64,000 nucleotides of DNA, from the NCBI RefSeq assembly GCF_027579695.1, contig NC_083572.1, positions 12,665,915 to 12,729,914 of the forward strand. Reading direction: 5' to 3'. Position 1 is the stretch's first letter. Each line of letters starts with the position of its first letter. This stretch comes from Neoarius graeffei (Eukaryota; Chordata; Actinopteri; Siluriformes; Ariidae). Below are positions 30,655 through 40,879 of this stretch, piece by piece. The position numbers and the translations under genes were made by a program. The notes under the pieces are model-generated. The model made no database searches. It was not told the DNA's origin and saw nothing but the letters and a program-made list of their open reading frames with translations.

Positions 30655-31542
30655 TCTCTGGGCCTGGACCACTACCTCTGTAGCTGGATTAAGGACTTCC
30701 TCTCCAACAGACCACAGCATTTGAGACTCGGAGACCTCATCTCATCCAGCACCATCCTAAAGACTGGCACCCACCCCCCAGGCTGTGTTCTTAGTCCACT
30801 CCTTTACTCACTCTTCACACAGGACTGCTCTCCCATTCATAACTCAAACCACATATACAAGTTTGCAGATGACACAGCTGTGGTGGGGTTGATAACCAAC
30901 AGCGATGAGGCAGCCTACAGAGAGGAAGTTCAGGCCCTCACATCTTGGTGTCAGAACAATGACTTGCTCCTCAGCACCAACAAAACAAAGGAGCTTGTCA
31001 CTGACTTCAGAAAACGATGGGTTAAAATAAATGCCAGCCTGGTGATCTCTGGAGAGGAGGTGGAACAGGTGGGGAGCTTCAAGTACCTCGGTGTTCACCT
31101 CTCAGAGGACCTGACATGGGGAATGAACACCAGAGAGGTGGTGAAGAAGGCCCACCAGAGACTCTTCTTCCTGAGATCCCTGAGGAAAACTGGGCTCTCA
31201 CAGAAGCTCCTGACCAACTTCTACCAGTGCACCATACAAAGTGTTCTGAGCTATGGATGCATAGTGTGGTTCTCCAGCTACACTTCAGAGGAGAGGAAAG
31301 ATCTGCAGCGGATCATCAAGACTGCATCTAAAATCATTGGTACCCCTCTCCAATCCCTGGAACAGATTTATTCTGCCAGGCTGAGAAACAGAGCCACAAA
31401 GATTAGGACTGACTGCACTCACCCCAGCCAATGTCTTTTTGACACCCTTCCCTCTGGCAGGCTTAGGATCATAAAGTCACGAACAGCAAGACACCAAAAT
31501 AGTTACTTCCCCAGGGCTATAAAAGCTCTGCTGGAGGCCTGA
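30655..31542 (+). CDS. Rex1-like LINE reverse transcriptase, carboxyl part
   Basis: Open from the truncation point to TGA at 31540-31542, about 295 codons without a stop. From 30721 the catalytic FADDT starts at residue 48, preceded by PPGCVLSPLLYSLF (the usual PQG is PPG here). Downstream are FKYLGVHLSEDLTW, VLSYGCIVWF and a basic carboxyl end. These are motifs of the Rex1/Babar-type LINEs of fish. Palm-domain start and endonuclease are missing, so it is inactive although the frame is unbroken. Confidence 0.88.
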   Translation, partial: SLGLDHYLCSWIKDFLSNRPQHLRLGDLISSSTILKTGTHPPGCVLSPLLYSLFTQDCSPIHNSNHIYKFADDTAVVGLITNSDEAAYREEVQALTSWCQNNDLLLSTNKTKELVTDFRKRWVKINASLVISGEEVEQVGSFKYLGVHLSEDLTWGMNTREVVKKAHQRLFFLRSLRKTGLSQKLLTNFYQCTIQSVLSYGCIVWFSSYTSEERKDLQRIIKTASKIIGTPLQSLEQIYSARLRNRATKIRTDCTHPSQCLFDTLPSGRLRIIKSRTARHQNSYFPRAIKALLEA

Positions 31543-31627
31543 TCCGGACTTGGACTCACATTCTGCACCTTACTGTGTTTGGCTACATTGTATAATTAGA
31601 AAGAAAGAAAGAAACAAAGAAAGAACA

Positions 31628-32209
31628 TGTTAGGGTTTTGCTGGGATTCAAACCTGGTTCGTTGGTGTGATAATCCAGCAAACCCCCACTAGGCCACCAG
31701 GGGGATGATTCAAATGCAGAGGCATGAGGCAGAAGTAGAAAAAAGTATCAAAAGGTTTATTTACAATATATACACAAGAAAAATCCAAAAAAAAATAATA
31801 ATCCAAAAACGCTCAGAAGATATAAGGAAAAAAATAAAATAATCCAAAAGTACAAAACAAAAGCCAAAAAAACAGAAAAGAAAAGGCAAAAATACCAAAG
31901 CTCAGAAGATCCAAAAACACAGTAACTACTAGGTCCAAAAGAAAAGCAAAGTGCAAAACAAAGAACACGGTACAGAGGAAACTGGAGATAAACATAACAG
32001 CTCAAAGACTCCGTGACAAGAGGACTGAACTCAGGGGGTATAAATACACAAACTAAATTGAACACAGGTGAAGATAATCAGGACTAAACAGGCAATTAAC
32101 ACAAACACAAAACACAGGAACAGTGGCGGCCTCTAGAGGCCAAAATAAACATGACACAAAAAGGAAATAACAGCGGCCTCTAGAGGCCAAAAGAGTCCTA
32201 ATCCTAACA
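31628..32209 (-). repeat. 3' LTR of the chromovirus
   Basis: Pairs with 36772-37352. On the minus strand the polypurine tract CTGGGGGGGGGGTCC lies directly upstream (about 32210-32224). TATA box at 32046-32039, predicted RNA start ACGGAGTCTTT at 32014-32004. Most differences from the other LTR are C/T or G/A. Confidence 0.93.
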
Positions 32210-32298
32210 GGACCCCCCCCCCCAGGAGCGTCTCCTGACGTTCCCAGGGTGATCCGGATGGGCCGAATGGAAGTCCCGACACAGTTCTTTATCTAGGA

Positions 32299-32554
32299 CA
32301 GGGGTGTTCAAATTGAGCCATAAAGGGCCGTGTGGCTGCAGGTTTTCATTCCAGCCATGCAGCAGCACACCTGACTTGGCTCATTCAATCAACTGAACTG
32401 TCTTCACACAGTCAAATACTTGCAGCCACACCCACCCTTGATTAAAGGGTGGGTGTGTCAGTTGATTGAATAAGCCAAATCAGGGTGCTGCTGCATGGCT
32501 GGAATGAAAACCTGCAGCCACACGGCCCTTTATGGATCAATTTGAACACCCCTG
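32299..32554. mobile_element. Palindromic hAT-like MITE, 256 bp, 8-bp TSD ATCTAGGA
   Basis: ATCTAGGA is at 32291-32298 and 32555-32562. The ends CAGGGGTGTTCAAATTGA and TCAATTTGAACACCCCTG are perfect complements, and complementarity extends through most of the element (GGCTGGAATGAAAACCTGCA against its complement). It splits the last codons after the chromodomain. Confidence 0.93.
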
Positions 32555-32564
32555 ATCTAGGACA

Positions 32565-33216
32565 TCCCAAGCAGGAACCCAGCAGCGCTCCTCAGGACCA
32601 TAGCCCTCCCAGTCCACCAGATATTGCAACGCGCCGCAGACCCGGCGGGAGTCAAGCAGGCGATGCACAGTGAACACAGTCTGACCCTGGAAGATGCAGG
32701 GGGTGGGGGGTTCCTAGGGGCAGGGGCATACGTAGACGTCAGTATGGGCCACAACAGGGAAACATGGAAAGTGGGGTTGATCCTCAGAGTCCGGGGCAAC
32801 TGGAGCCGGTAGGAGACAGGGTTCACCCTGCGCACCACCTTGAAGGGACCAATGTAGCGAGGAGCAAGCTTGCGGTTCTCCACCCGCAGCGGAAGGTCCT
32901 TAGTGGACAGCCAAACCCGCTGCCCAGGGCGGAAAGCGTGTGCAGGTCTTCTATGGCAGTTGGCCTGAGTCTGGTTGGCTCTGGAGGTCTGTATGAGGGT
33001 CTTCCTGACCTTGCTCCAGGTCTTGCGACACCGTCTCACATATTGGTTGACCGAGGGCACCCCCGCATCCTCCTCCTGGTCCGGGAACAGAGGTGGCTGG
33101 AACCCGAATTGGCACTGGAATGGCAACAGCTTGGTGGCCGATGACTGCAGGGTGTTGTGGGCGTACTCTGCCCATGGCAGCCAGGTGCTCCACGATGTCA
33201 GGTTATCCATAGCCAG
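32565..33216 (-). pseudogene. Chromovirus integrase carboxyl part and chromodomain
   Basis: In frame with the upstream pol after the [15 protein letters not shown], a long linker, then the GPF/Y module ([18 protein letters not shown]) and FHVSLLWP. A frameshift near 32730 moves the reading into another frame that encodes a chromodomain ([29 protein letters not shown]; 32690-32570). Chromodomains on integrase tails define chromoviruses and tie integration to chromatin marks. Confidence 0.88.
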
Positions 33217-33219
33217 GCC

Positions 33220-35106
33220 TCACAGGGTGGTTTCCAGGTCCTGGTTGAGCCTCTCCGTCTGACCATTGGACTGTGGGTGAAACCCAGAGGAGAGGCTGGC
33301 AGTGTCTCCGATGACCTTGCAGAACCCGTGCCACACTCGGGAGGAGAACTGGGGCCCTCGGTCTGAGACGATGTCCTGTGGAAGACCAAAGACTCGGAAG
33401 ACATGATTAAACATAAGTTTCGCTGTTTCAAGAGCAGAGGGGAGTTTGCACAGTGGTATGAAGCGGCAGGCCTTGGAGAATCTGTCAACTATGACCAAAA
33501 TGACCATGTTACCTTGTGACTCAGGGAGACCCATGATGAAGTCGACTGCCACGTGGGACCAAGGACACCGGGGAATGGTCAGAGGATGCAGGAGACCCTG
33601 GGGATGCTGTCGTGGGTTCTTGGTTCTGGTGCAAACCTCACAGGACAGGACAAATGACCTTACTTCCTGCTCCATGTTAGGCCACCAGAAGCGTCTTTTC
33701 AGGAAGTCCAGGGTCCTCCGAGCTCCCGGGTGGGCGGTGAGAGGGGAAGAGTGACCCCACTGGAGAACCTTGGCCTGGGCTTGATGTGGGATGTACAAGA
33801 GGCCCGGTGGCCCCGTCCCAGGACCGGGGTCCTGGCGTTGGGCTCGTCGGACAGCCTCCTCAATACCCCAGCGGACAGGGGCCACAATCCGGGACACAGG
33901 GATAATAGGCCCGACTTCATTCTCCCTGTTAGTGGCAGAGAACAGCCTGGACAGTGGGTCAGGTTTGGTGTTCTTGGAGCCGGGGCAGTACGAGAGGGTG
34001 AAGTCAAACCGACTGAAAAACAGGGCCCACCTAGCCTGTCGAGGGTTCAGTCTCTTGGCTTGCTGGAGGTACTCCAGGTTCTTGTGGTCAGTCCAAACCA
34101 GGAATGGATGTTGCGCTCCCTCCAGCCAGTGCCTCCACTCCTCAAGGGCCAGTTTGACCGCTAGCAGTTCTCGATCCCCCACATCGTACCGGGACTCCGC
34201 AGGACTCAGGTGGTGGGAGAAGTAAGCGCAGGGGTGCAGCTTTCCTTCTGAACATTGAGAGAGCACCGCGCCGACACCACTGTCCGAGGCGTCCACCTCC
34301 ACGATGAATGGTTGGGAGGTGTCCGGGAGGATCAGAATGGGTGCCGTGCAGAAGTGGTCCTTGAGGTCTTTGAACGCCTTTTCCGCCTGAGGAGACCAGA
34401 CATAAGATCCACCTGTCCCTTTGGTGAGGTCCGACATGGGTGCTGCTACAGAACTGAAGTTCCTGATGAACTTGCGGTAGAAGTTAGCGAATCCTAAGAA
34501 CCGCTGAACCTCCTTAACGGACTTGGGAGTAGGCCAGTCCCGGACGGCCAGGGTCTTGACAGGGTCCATTTGGAGTTGGCCTGTCCGTACAATAAATCCC
34601 AGAAAGGAGACCTCAGGAACATGAAATTCGCATTTCTGGGCCTTGGTGAACAGATTGTTCTGTAGCAGCCTCTGGAGAACCTGGCGGACATGGTGGTGGT
34701 GCTCCTGCACGGTCTTGGAAAAGATAAGGATGTCGTCGAGGTAGACAAAAACGTACAGGTTAATCATGTCCCTTAAGACGTCGTTGATTAGGGCCTGAAA
34801 AACAGCTGATGCGTTGGTGAGTCCAAAGGGCATCACCTGGTATTCGTAGTGCCCAGACGGGGTGTTAAAGGCAGTCTTCCACTCGTCTCCCTGTCGGATA
34901 CGGATGAGGTGGTATGCGTTCCGTAGGTCCAACTTGGTGAAGACAGTGGCGCCTTGGAGCAGGTCGAAAGCAGTGGACATCAGCGGAAGGGGATATCGGT
35001 TGCGCACAGTGATCTTGTTCAGGCCCCTGTAGTCAATACATGGTCGGAGCCCCCCATCCTTCTTGCCGACAAAGAAGAAGCTGGCACCAGCAGGTGAGGT
35101 GGAGGG
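33220..35106 (-). pseudogene. Chromovirus RT, RNase H and integrase core
   Basis: Same frame as the protease piece. Counting from the Met at 35007: RT catalytic YLDD at 89-92, [14 protein letters not shown] upstream; RNase [10 protein letters not shown] at 237-245 with D239 and DREL at 278; integrase zinc C456/C459 with upstream His, core D489, D549, E585 (35 residues between the last two). A TGA at 33217-33219 (former CGA) ends it 10 residues past the Glu. All catalytic residues of RT and integrase are intact. Confidence 0.92.
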
Positions 35107-35830
35107 TCAAATGAACCCAGAGACCAGGGCGTCTTTGAGGTATTCCTCCATGGCCTTGCGTTCTGGCTGAGAGAGGGAAAACAGTCTGCCACGAGGAGGG
35201 GTAGTCCCAGGGAGCAAGTCGATGGCACAGTCGTAGGCCCGGTGCGGAGGAAGAACGGCGGCCCTGCTCTTGCTGAAGACCTCCTTGAGATCCCAGTACT
35301 CTGTGGGAACTTGATATAACTCGGTGAGATCAGGGGGCTCGGCAGGGGACACAGGAGAGCTAGAGAGCAGACAAGAGGCATGGCATGCAGGGCCCCATTC
35401 CACAACCTGGCTAGTTACCCAGTCTATGCGAGGGTTGTGGCGAGTAAGCCAAGGAAGGCCTAGAATAACTGGGAACTCAGGTGAAGGAATCAGGTGCAGT
35501 GATATTTCTTCCTTGTGACCTTGAGACTGGAGGAAGACTGGAGAAGTAACTTGGGTGACTCTTCCATCACCTAACGCTTGGCCATCGAGGGCAGACACAG
35601 ACAGTGGGACTTCAAGAGGTGCAGTCGGAATATTGATGCTTTGGGCGAAGTGAATATCCATAAAGTTCCCAGCCGCCCCGAGTCTAACAAAGCTTGACAA
35701 GAATGGACAGACTCACCCCAGGAGATGGAGACCGGGATGTAGATTCCTTGGCCAGGGAGTCCGGGAGAGAGGGTAGGCCCCGTCACAACCCTCCCTCGGC
35801 TGGATGGGGCGGTCCTTTTCCCAAGAGTTC
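35107..35830 (-). pseudogene. Chromovirus aspartic protease and pol amino part
   Basis: The catalytic ALLDSG is read in one frame around 35705-35690, and the following [14 protein letters not shown] in the next frame, so a frameshift cuts the active site. The frame then runs through [12 protein letters not shown] (flap-like ILG) and RT lead-in [15 protein letters not shown] to SGFI, where a TGA at 35107-35109 replaces a former CGA. The same frame continues into RT ([15 protein letters not shown]). Confidence 0.82.
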
Positions 35831-35832
35831 GG

Positions 35833-36758
35833 GACATGATGCTCGGAAGTGACCAGGCTTGCCACAGTAGATGCAGCACTTGTCCCTCCTTCTGCGCTCC
35901 CTCTCAGATGCGGAGAGGCAAGTACGACCCACTTGCATGGGTTCTGAACAGTCACTGAAGGAGGTAGACGGTCTCCAGGTAGAGGTAGGGAGGCTGGGGG
36001 GGGCTCAAGGCTTGGTGGCGTTCTCTCATCCTGTTGTCCAGACGAATAGCATGTGAGATGAGGGTTTCGAGGTCACTTGGGCATCCAATAGAGGCCAGAC
36101 CGTCCTTGATGGGGTCAGACAGACCATGGTGGAAGGCTGACACCAGGGCAGTCTCGTTCCATCCACTTACTGCTGCGAGCGTCCGGAACGAGATGGCGTA
36201 ATCTGCGACGCTTCCTCCTTGCTGGATGGACATGAGCTTTCGGGCTGCGTCAGTACTGATGTCCGCCTGATCGAAGACCCGAAGCATCTCTTCAGAAAAC
36301 AGCTGGAAATCAAGGCACTCAGGTCCCTGTCTTTGCCAGATAGCAGTAGCCCAGGCTCGCACCTTACCAGCTAATAAGGTGATCACAAAGGCAATCTTGC
36401 GGCGATCCGTAGTGTAGGTGGTAGGCTGAAGCTCAAAGGTGAGTTGACACTGGGTAAGGAACTCTCGGCACTCACTGTGCTTGCCGTCATACCTCTGTGG
36501 TGCAGGAAGGCTGGGTCCGCGAGGTGAAGAAGGCAGCATGGCAGGAGGCACTGGAGCAGGAACTGGATCAGGATGAGGAGATGCAGGCAGAGATGTCAGC
36601 TGTGCCAGGGTTTTCCCAATTTGCTGGAGCAGTTCCTCGTGGCGAGCAAGGGCCTCACGTTGCACATCCATGGTTGCTCCGAAGCGTGTCAAAGCTGCCA
36701 TAATTCCCTGAAGGTTGGCCGGGTAGACAGTTGAAGCAGCCTCTGCTGAGTCGGTCAT
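35833..36758 (-). pseudogene. Chromovirus gag with zinc knuckle, frameshifted
   Basis: ATG at 36758 opens 268 codons: a helical amino end (LARHEELLQQIGKTLAQLTS), a proline-rich hinge, then the capsid-like RYDGKHSECREFLTQCQLTF and LAGKVRAWATAIW region and a YAISFRTLAA segment. It stops at 35952. The nucleic-acid-binding knuckle [15 protein letters not shown] (C-x2-C-x4-H-x4-C) follows at about 35876-35833 in other frames, so one or two frameshifts separate it. Gag packages the element's RNA. Confidence 0.85.
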
Positions 36759-36759
36759 G

Positions 36760-36770
36760 ACAGAGTCTTT
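36760..36770 (-). promoter_or_regulatory. Predicted self-priming primer-binding site
   Basis: The minus-strand sequence AAAGACTCTGT, one base after the 5' LTR and one base before the gag ATG, is complementary to ACGGAGTCTTT in the 3' LTR (ten Watson-Crick pairs and one G-U). That 11-mer lies where the transcript is expected to start. There is no TGG start or room for a tRNA site. Tf1/sushi elements are known to prime by folding back the first 11 nt of their RNA. Confidence 0.7.
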
Positions 36771-36771
36771 C

Positions 36772-37352
36772 TGTTAGGGTTTTGCTGGGATTCGAACCTG
36801 GTTCGTTGGTGTGATAATCCAGCAAACCCCCACTAGGCCATCAGGGGGATGACGCAAATGCAGAGGCGTGAGGCAGAAGTAGAAAAAAGTATCAAAAGGT
36901 TTATTTACAATATATACACAAGAAAAATCCAAAAAAAATAATAATCCAAAAACGCTCAGAAGATATAAGGAAAAAAATAAAAAAATCCAAAAGTACAAAA
37001 CAAAAGCCAAAAAAACAGAAAAGAAAAGGCAAAAATACCAAAGCTCAGAAGATCCAAAAACACAGTAACTACTAGGTCCAAAAGAAAAGCAAAGTGCAAA
37101 ACAAAGAACACGGTACAGAGGAAACTGGAGATAAACATAACAGCTCAAAGACTTCGTGACAAGAGGACTGAACTCAGGGGGTATAAATACACAAACTAAA
37201 TTGAACACAGGTGAAGATAATCAGGACTAAACAGGCAATTAACACAAACACAAAACACAGGAACAGTGGCGGCCTCTAGAGGCCAAAATAAACATGACAC
37301 AAAAAGGAAATAACAGCGGCCTCTAGAGGCCAAAACAGTCCTAATCCTAACA
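36772..37352 (-). repeat. 5' LTR of the chromovirus
   Basis: On the minus strand it starts TGTTAGG and ends CCTAACA. TATTTATA is at 37189-37182, and 32 bases from its first base lies ACGAAGTCTTT (37157-37147), the predicted RNA start. GGCGGCCTCTAGAGGCC repeats occur twice in the upstream part. Confidence 0.93.
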
Positions 37353-37362
37353 GAAAGAACAA

Positions 37363-37716
37363 CTTTATTCATCACACACTTGTGAAATTCCTGTCTGCAT
37401 TTAACCCATCTGAAGCAGTGAACACACACATGCGAGCAATGAGCACACACACATACCCAGAGCAGTGGGCAGCCATGCTAACAGCACCCGAGGAGCAGTT
37501 GGGAGTTAGGTGCCTCGCTCAAGGCCATCCTATATTAACCTAGCCTGCGTGTCTTTGGACTGTGGAGGAAACCGGAGCACCCGGTGGAAACCCACACAGA
37601 CATAAGGAGAACATGCAAACTCCACACAGAAAGGCCCCCGCCAGCCGCTGGGCTCGAACCCAGAACCTTCTTGCTGTGAGGCGACCATGCTAACCACTTA
37701 CACCACCATGCTGCCC
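37363..37716 (-). repeat. Composite SINE-like repeat with the tRNA-type head
   Basis: 37549-37716 is the head of the same SINE on the minus strand, with GGGCTCGAACCC complementing the B box. The left part (AGCAGTGGGCAGCCATGCTA...) is a different body than in the other copies, so two repeat types are joined, or it belongs to a second SINE subfamily with another tail. Confidence 0.65.
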
Positions 37717-38275
37717 AATTACATTACACAATCGCAATTACGCCCAATATAAACTACATACTGCAATTTATACTGCTGCTTTTTAAAAGGTTATTTATTT
37801 ATTTACTTACTTACTTATTTTTTATTAATATGCTGCTGTGATCTGAGCCCCCAGTGTTTCATTGTATAGTGATGTGCAATGACAAAGAATCTATCTATCT
37901 AAAGGAAAATGTCAGGACATCTGTCCATGAACTGAATCTCAAGAGAAGGTGGGTCATGCAACAAGACAACGACCCTAAGCACACAAGTTGTTCTACCAAA
38001 GAATGGTTAAAGAAGAATAAAGTTAATGTTTTGGAATGGCCAAGTCAAAGTCCTGACCTTAATCCAATCGAAATGTTGTGGAAGGACCTGAAGCAAGCAG
38101 TTCATGTGAGGAAACCCACCAACATCCCAGAGTTGAAGCTGTTCTGTACAGAGGAATGGGTTAAAGTTCCTCCAAGCCGGTGTGCAGGACTGATCAACAG
38201 TTACCAGAAATGTTTAGTTGCAGTTATTGCTGCACAAGGGGGTCACACCAGATACTGAAAACAAAGGTTCACATA

Positions 38276-38960
38276 TGCCGCTTTTCCACTACAAACGCGG
38301 CTGAGTCGGGCTGAGCCGTGCCGTGCTGAGTCGAGCTGAGCGGGGCTGTTGGAGTTGCATTTCGACTACAACCGCGCTGAACCGTGCTGGCTGGAAGTGG
38401 GTGGACACATTGGGTGGAGTTAGCGAAAGTGGGTGGACGTCACGTGATGTCGTTAAGCAGCGCAAACAGTGACATCAGTGAGCTTTTAAGCGGTAGTCTC
38501 ACAACCCGAATAGTAAACAATAAACATGGAGGACATGGAGTCGTTAGTGTTGCTGGTCTTGGTGCTGTGGCTTGTTGTCACCGACAACGCCAACAGATAC
38601 TGGCAAGAGCGTATAGATGAGGGGAAGTGCATAAGGCTTCATCATTCTCGTAATTCTCCTTCTTCCGGGTTTACGGTGTTTACAGATCCCAGCGTGCTCG
38701 CGGGGCGTGTGTGGGCATGTGAGGACACTCCTCCTCACCAATCAGTGCACAGGGGAGTGTCTGCTCACGCCCCTAGCCTCACTCGGCACGGTTTGGCTCG
38801 CTTCAGCCCCACTCCAAAACCGTGCGAGTTTTAGGGGCTAAGCAGGGCTGAAGCGAGCTGAGTCGTGCTGTTTTTTGGTAGTTGAAACGCGAGCCGTGTC
38901 GGGCTGAAGTGAGCTGAAGTGAGCTGAAGTGAGCTGAAAAAGGGTAGTGGAAAAGGGCCA
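38276..38960. mobile_element. PIF/Harbinger-like MITE, copy 2 (685 bp), TSD ATA
   Basis: ATA is at 38273-38275 and 38961-38963; the flanks rejoin to Tc1-Y (TTCACATACTTTTGCC). Ends TGCCGCTTTTCCACTAC and GTAGTGGAAAAGGGCCA. It is the uninterrupted form of the MITE at 4982-6478 and carries the MEDMESLV frame from 38526. Confidence 0.9.
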
Positions 38961-39331
38961 ATACTTTTGCCACTCACAGATATGTAATATTGGATCATTT
39001 TCCTCAATAAATACTGTAAATGACCAAGTATAATATTTTTGTCTCATTTAACTGGGTTCTCTTTATATACTTTTCGGACGTATGAAAATCTGATGTTTTA
39101 GGTCATATGTATGCAGAAATATAGAAAATTCTAAAGGGTTCACAAACTTTCAAACACCACTGTTGGTATATAGGGCAGGTGATATAGATGACTCTGTCTT
39201 GTTTTAATACTGGATTAGCATTAGATCTTTGTTTTCTCTTCCAAAAAAAAAAAATGTAGGTTTTTATCTTGTAACTGAAATCCAAGCACCTGACAGACCC
39301 TTATAAAAACCTCATACTATATATTACTATA

Positions 39332-40877
39332 CACTGTGTGCACAATTATTAGGCAAGTTGTATTCCTGATGATTAATTTTATCGTTGAACAAATACAGTG
39401 CTCTCAGTCAATCCAAATTGTTAATAAACCTAAAACCAGAATGATTAACAAAGGAAAGAGGAGTTTAGGCCTTCTCAGGGGAATATATAAGTGAGCAGAA
39501 TTATTAGGCAACATTTAGTGTGCAGAATTATTATGCAACTAAATGAAAAGCTTAAAGTTTCCCATCTCACTTGTTTATTTTAATTTTCAGTGTAACAAAT
39601 AAACAACTCAGAATTAACAAATAAACACTTCTAGCATTTCAAAAATATTCAGTGACCAATATAGCCACCCTTCTTTTCAATAACTGCCATGAGCCTTCCA
39701 TCCAGTCTGTTAGTTTTTTGATTTGTTGACGATCAACTTTTTGTGCAGGAGCAACCATGGCCTCCCAAATGCTATTCAGAGTGGTGCATTGTCTTCCCTC
39801 GCTGTAAATCTCATGCTTAAGAAGGGGCCACAAGTACTCAATAGGGTTTAAGTCAGGTGAGGAAGGGGGCCATGTCATTGCTTTGTCATCTTTAAGGCCT
39901 TTGTGGGCTCGCCAAGCAGTGGAGTACTTGGGTGCATGTGATGGTGCATTGTTCTGCATAACAATCATGGCCTTCTTGAATGATGCAGACTTCTTCCCAT
40001 ACCACTGCTTGAAGAATGTATCTTTTAGAAACTGGCAGTAGGTTTGGAAGTTGATGTTAAGTCCATCTTCAACCTGAAATGGTCAAACTAGCTCATCCTT
40101 AATAATAGCAGCCCATGCCATTACCCCTCCACCACCTTGCTGGTGTCTGAGTCAAAGTGCCCTGTGTCCATTAGTTATCCAGCTATGGGCCCATCCATCT
40201 GGTCTATCCAGAGTCACTGTCATTTCATCCGTCCATAAAACCTTTGGAAAATCTGTCTTCAGATATTTCTTGGCCCAATCTTGACATTTCAACTTGTGAG
40301 TCTTGTTTAGTGGTGGTCGTGTTTCAGCCTTCCTTACCTTGGCCATGTCTCTGAGCACCGAACACCTTGTCCTTCTGGACACTCCAGGTCGGTTGCAGTT
40401 CTAGAATATTGTGGCACTGGAGGATAATGGGTTCCTGGTAGCTTCATGTTTAATCCTTCTCAAGTCTTTTGCGGTTAATTTGTGTCTTTTCTTCTCCACA
40501 CATTTTTTGCGACCCTGTTGACTATTTGCAACAAAACATTTGATTGTTCTGTGCTCACATTTCTATAGCTTAGCTATTTCAAGAGTGCTGCATCCCTCTG
40601 ATAGGCATTTTACAATTTTTGTCTTTTCAGTGTCTGTTAAATCTCTTTTTTGGCCCATTTTGCCTGAGATAAAGAAGCTGCCTAATAATTATGCACACCT
40701 TAATATAGGGTATTAATGACTTTAGGTTACACCCTCCCTCATTACACAAATAAATACCACCTGAGAATGCTTAAATCCAATTAGCATTCAAGTGTATCTA
40801 GCTTGCGGTTGGAAAACATGCATAGAAATAATGGTAGGGTCAGAGTACTCACTTGCCTAATAATTGTGCACACAGTG
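39332..40877 (-). mobile_element. Tc1-like element, fourth family (M), 1546 bp, TA duplication
   Basis: The ends CACTGTGTGCACAATTATT and AATAATTGTGCACACAGTG are inverted, with TA at 39330-39331 and 40878-40879. CCTAATAATT recurs as an internal terminal motif (near 39505, 40680). It encodes one transposase relic. Confidence 0.94.
39639..40658 (-). pseudogene. Tc1 family M transposase, full length in one frame with four stops
   Basis: ATG at 40658 (MGQKRDLTDTEKTKIVKC) to 39639 is 340 codons with no frameshift but four in-frame stops. The HTH is in the first 110 residues, then SRRTRCSVLRDMAKV. The first catalytic Asp is in VLWTDEM. The second block reads MQNNAPSHA, so the usual Asp is Asn. The Glu is in SSPDLNPIEYLW. 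The carboxyl end is QLLKRRVAILVTEYF. Tc1 transposases cut and join DNA at TA; this copy lacks one metal ligand even apart from its stops. Confidence 0.92.
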
Positions 40878-40879
40878 TA

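Larger units (their letters stand above)
31628..37352 (-). mobile_element. Sushi-type chromovirus (Ty3/gypsy), full length with two LTRs
   Basis: LTRs at 31628-32209 and 36772-37352 differ at about nine positions by eye. The order on the minus strand is gag, protease, RT, RNase H, integrase, chromodomain. Direct repeats of GAAAGAACA abut both ends. Coding damage is light: two in-frame TGA codons at former CGA and three frameshifts. A hAT MITE sits at 32299-32554. Confidence 0.95.
30655..37897 (+). mobile_element. Rex1-like LINE, 5'-truncated, 7-bp TSD, holding a whole LTR element
   Basis: TCTAAAG is at 30648-30654 and 37898-37904 and rejoins the Tc1-Y frame. The LINE body is 30655-31627 plus 37353-37897. 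Its 3' end is a short repeat (AATCTATCTATC). The sushi-type retrotransposon sits in its 3' UTR, as does a SINE-head-bearing composite near 37363-37716. Confidence 0.85.
29994..38258 (+). pseudogene. Tc1 family Y transposase relic, split by the LINE
   Basis: ATG at 29994 is followed almost at once by a TGA, then ISEDLRK, the HTH (LHQSTVRQIVYKWRKF), a frameshift near 30170, and NNNGVHGRVARRKPLLSKKN with WTDETKIE (first Asp). The frame breaks at TCTAAAG (30648-30654). The carboxyl half resumes at 37905 with QDNDPKHT and SPDLNPIE, with 34 residues between Asp and Glu (DD34E), ending GGHTRY at 38258. All three catalytic residues are readable, but the gene is dead. Confidence 0.9.
29628..39162 (+). 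mobile_element. Tc1-like element family Y, copy Y2, expanded by a LINE and a Harbinger MITE
   Basis: The left end is CAGTGGTGCTTG and the right end CAAACACCACTG. The flanking TA is no longer intact. Subtracting the LINE (30655-37897) and MITE (38276-38960) leaves about 1.6 kb, the usual Tc1 length. Terminal repeats match Y0 and Y1. Confidence 0.9.

Noticed and set aside
31757..32065. Hydrophobic, phenylalanine-rich membrane-like protein (also at 36774-37208)
   Set aside because: It lies wholly within the two LTRs of the chromovirus and is the translation of an A-rich strand.
33730..34225. Plus-strand frames of about 144 codons
   Set aside because: They are antisense to well-supported RNase H and integrase coding sequence and have no motif of their own.
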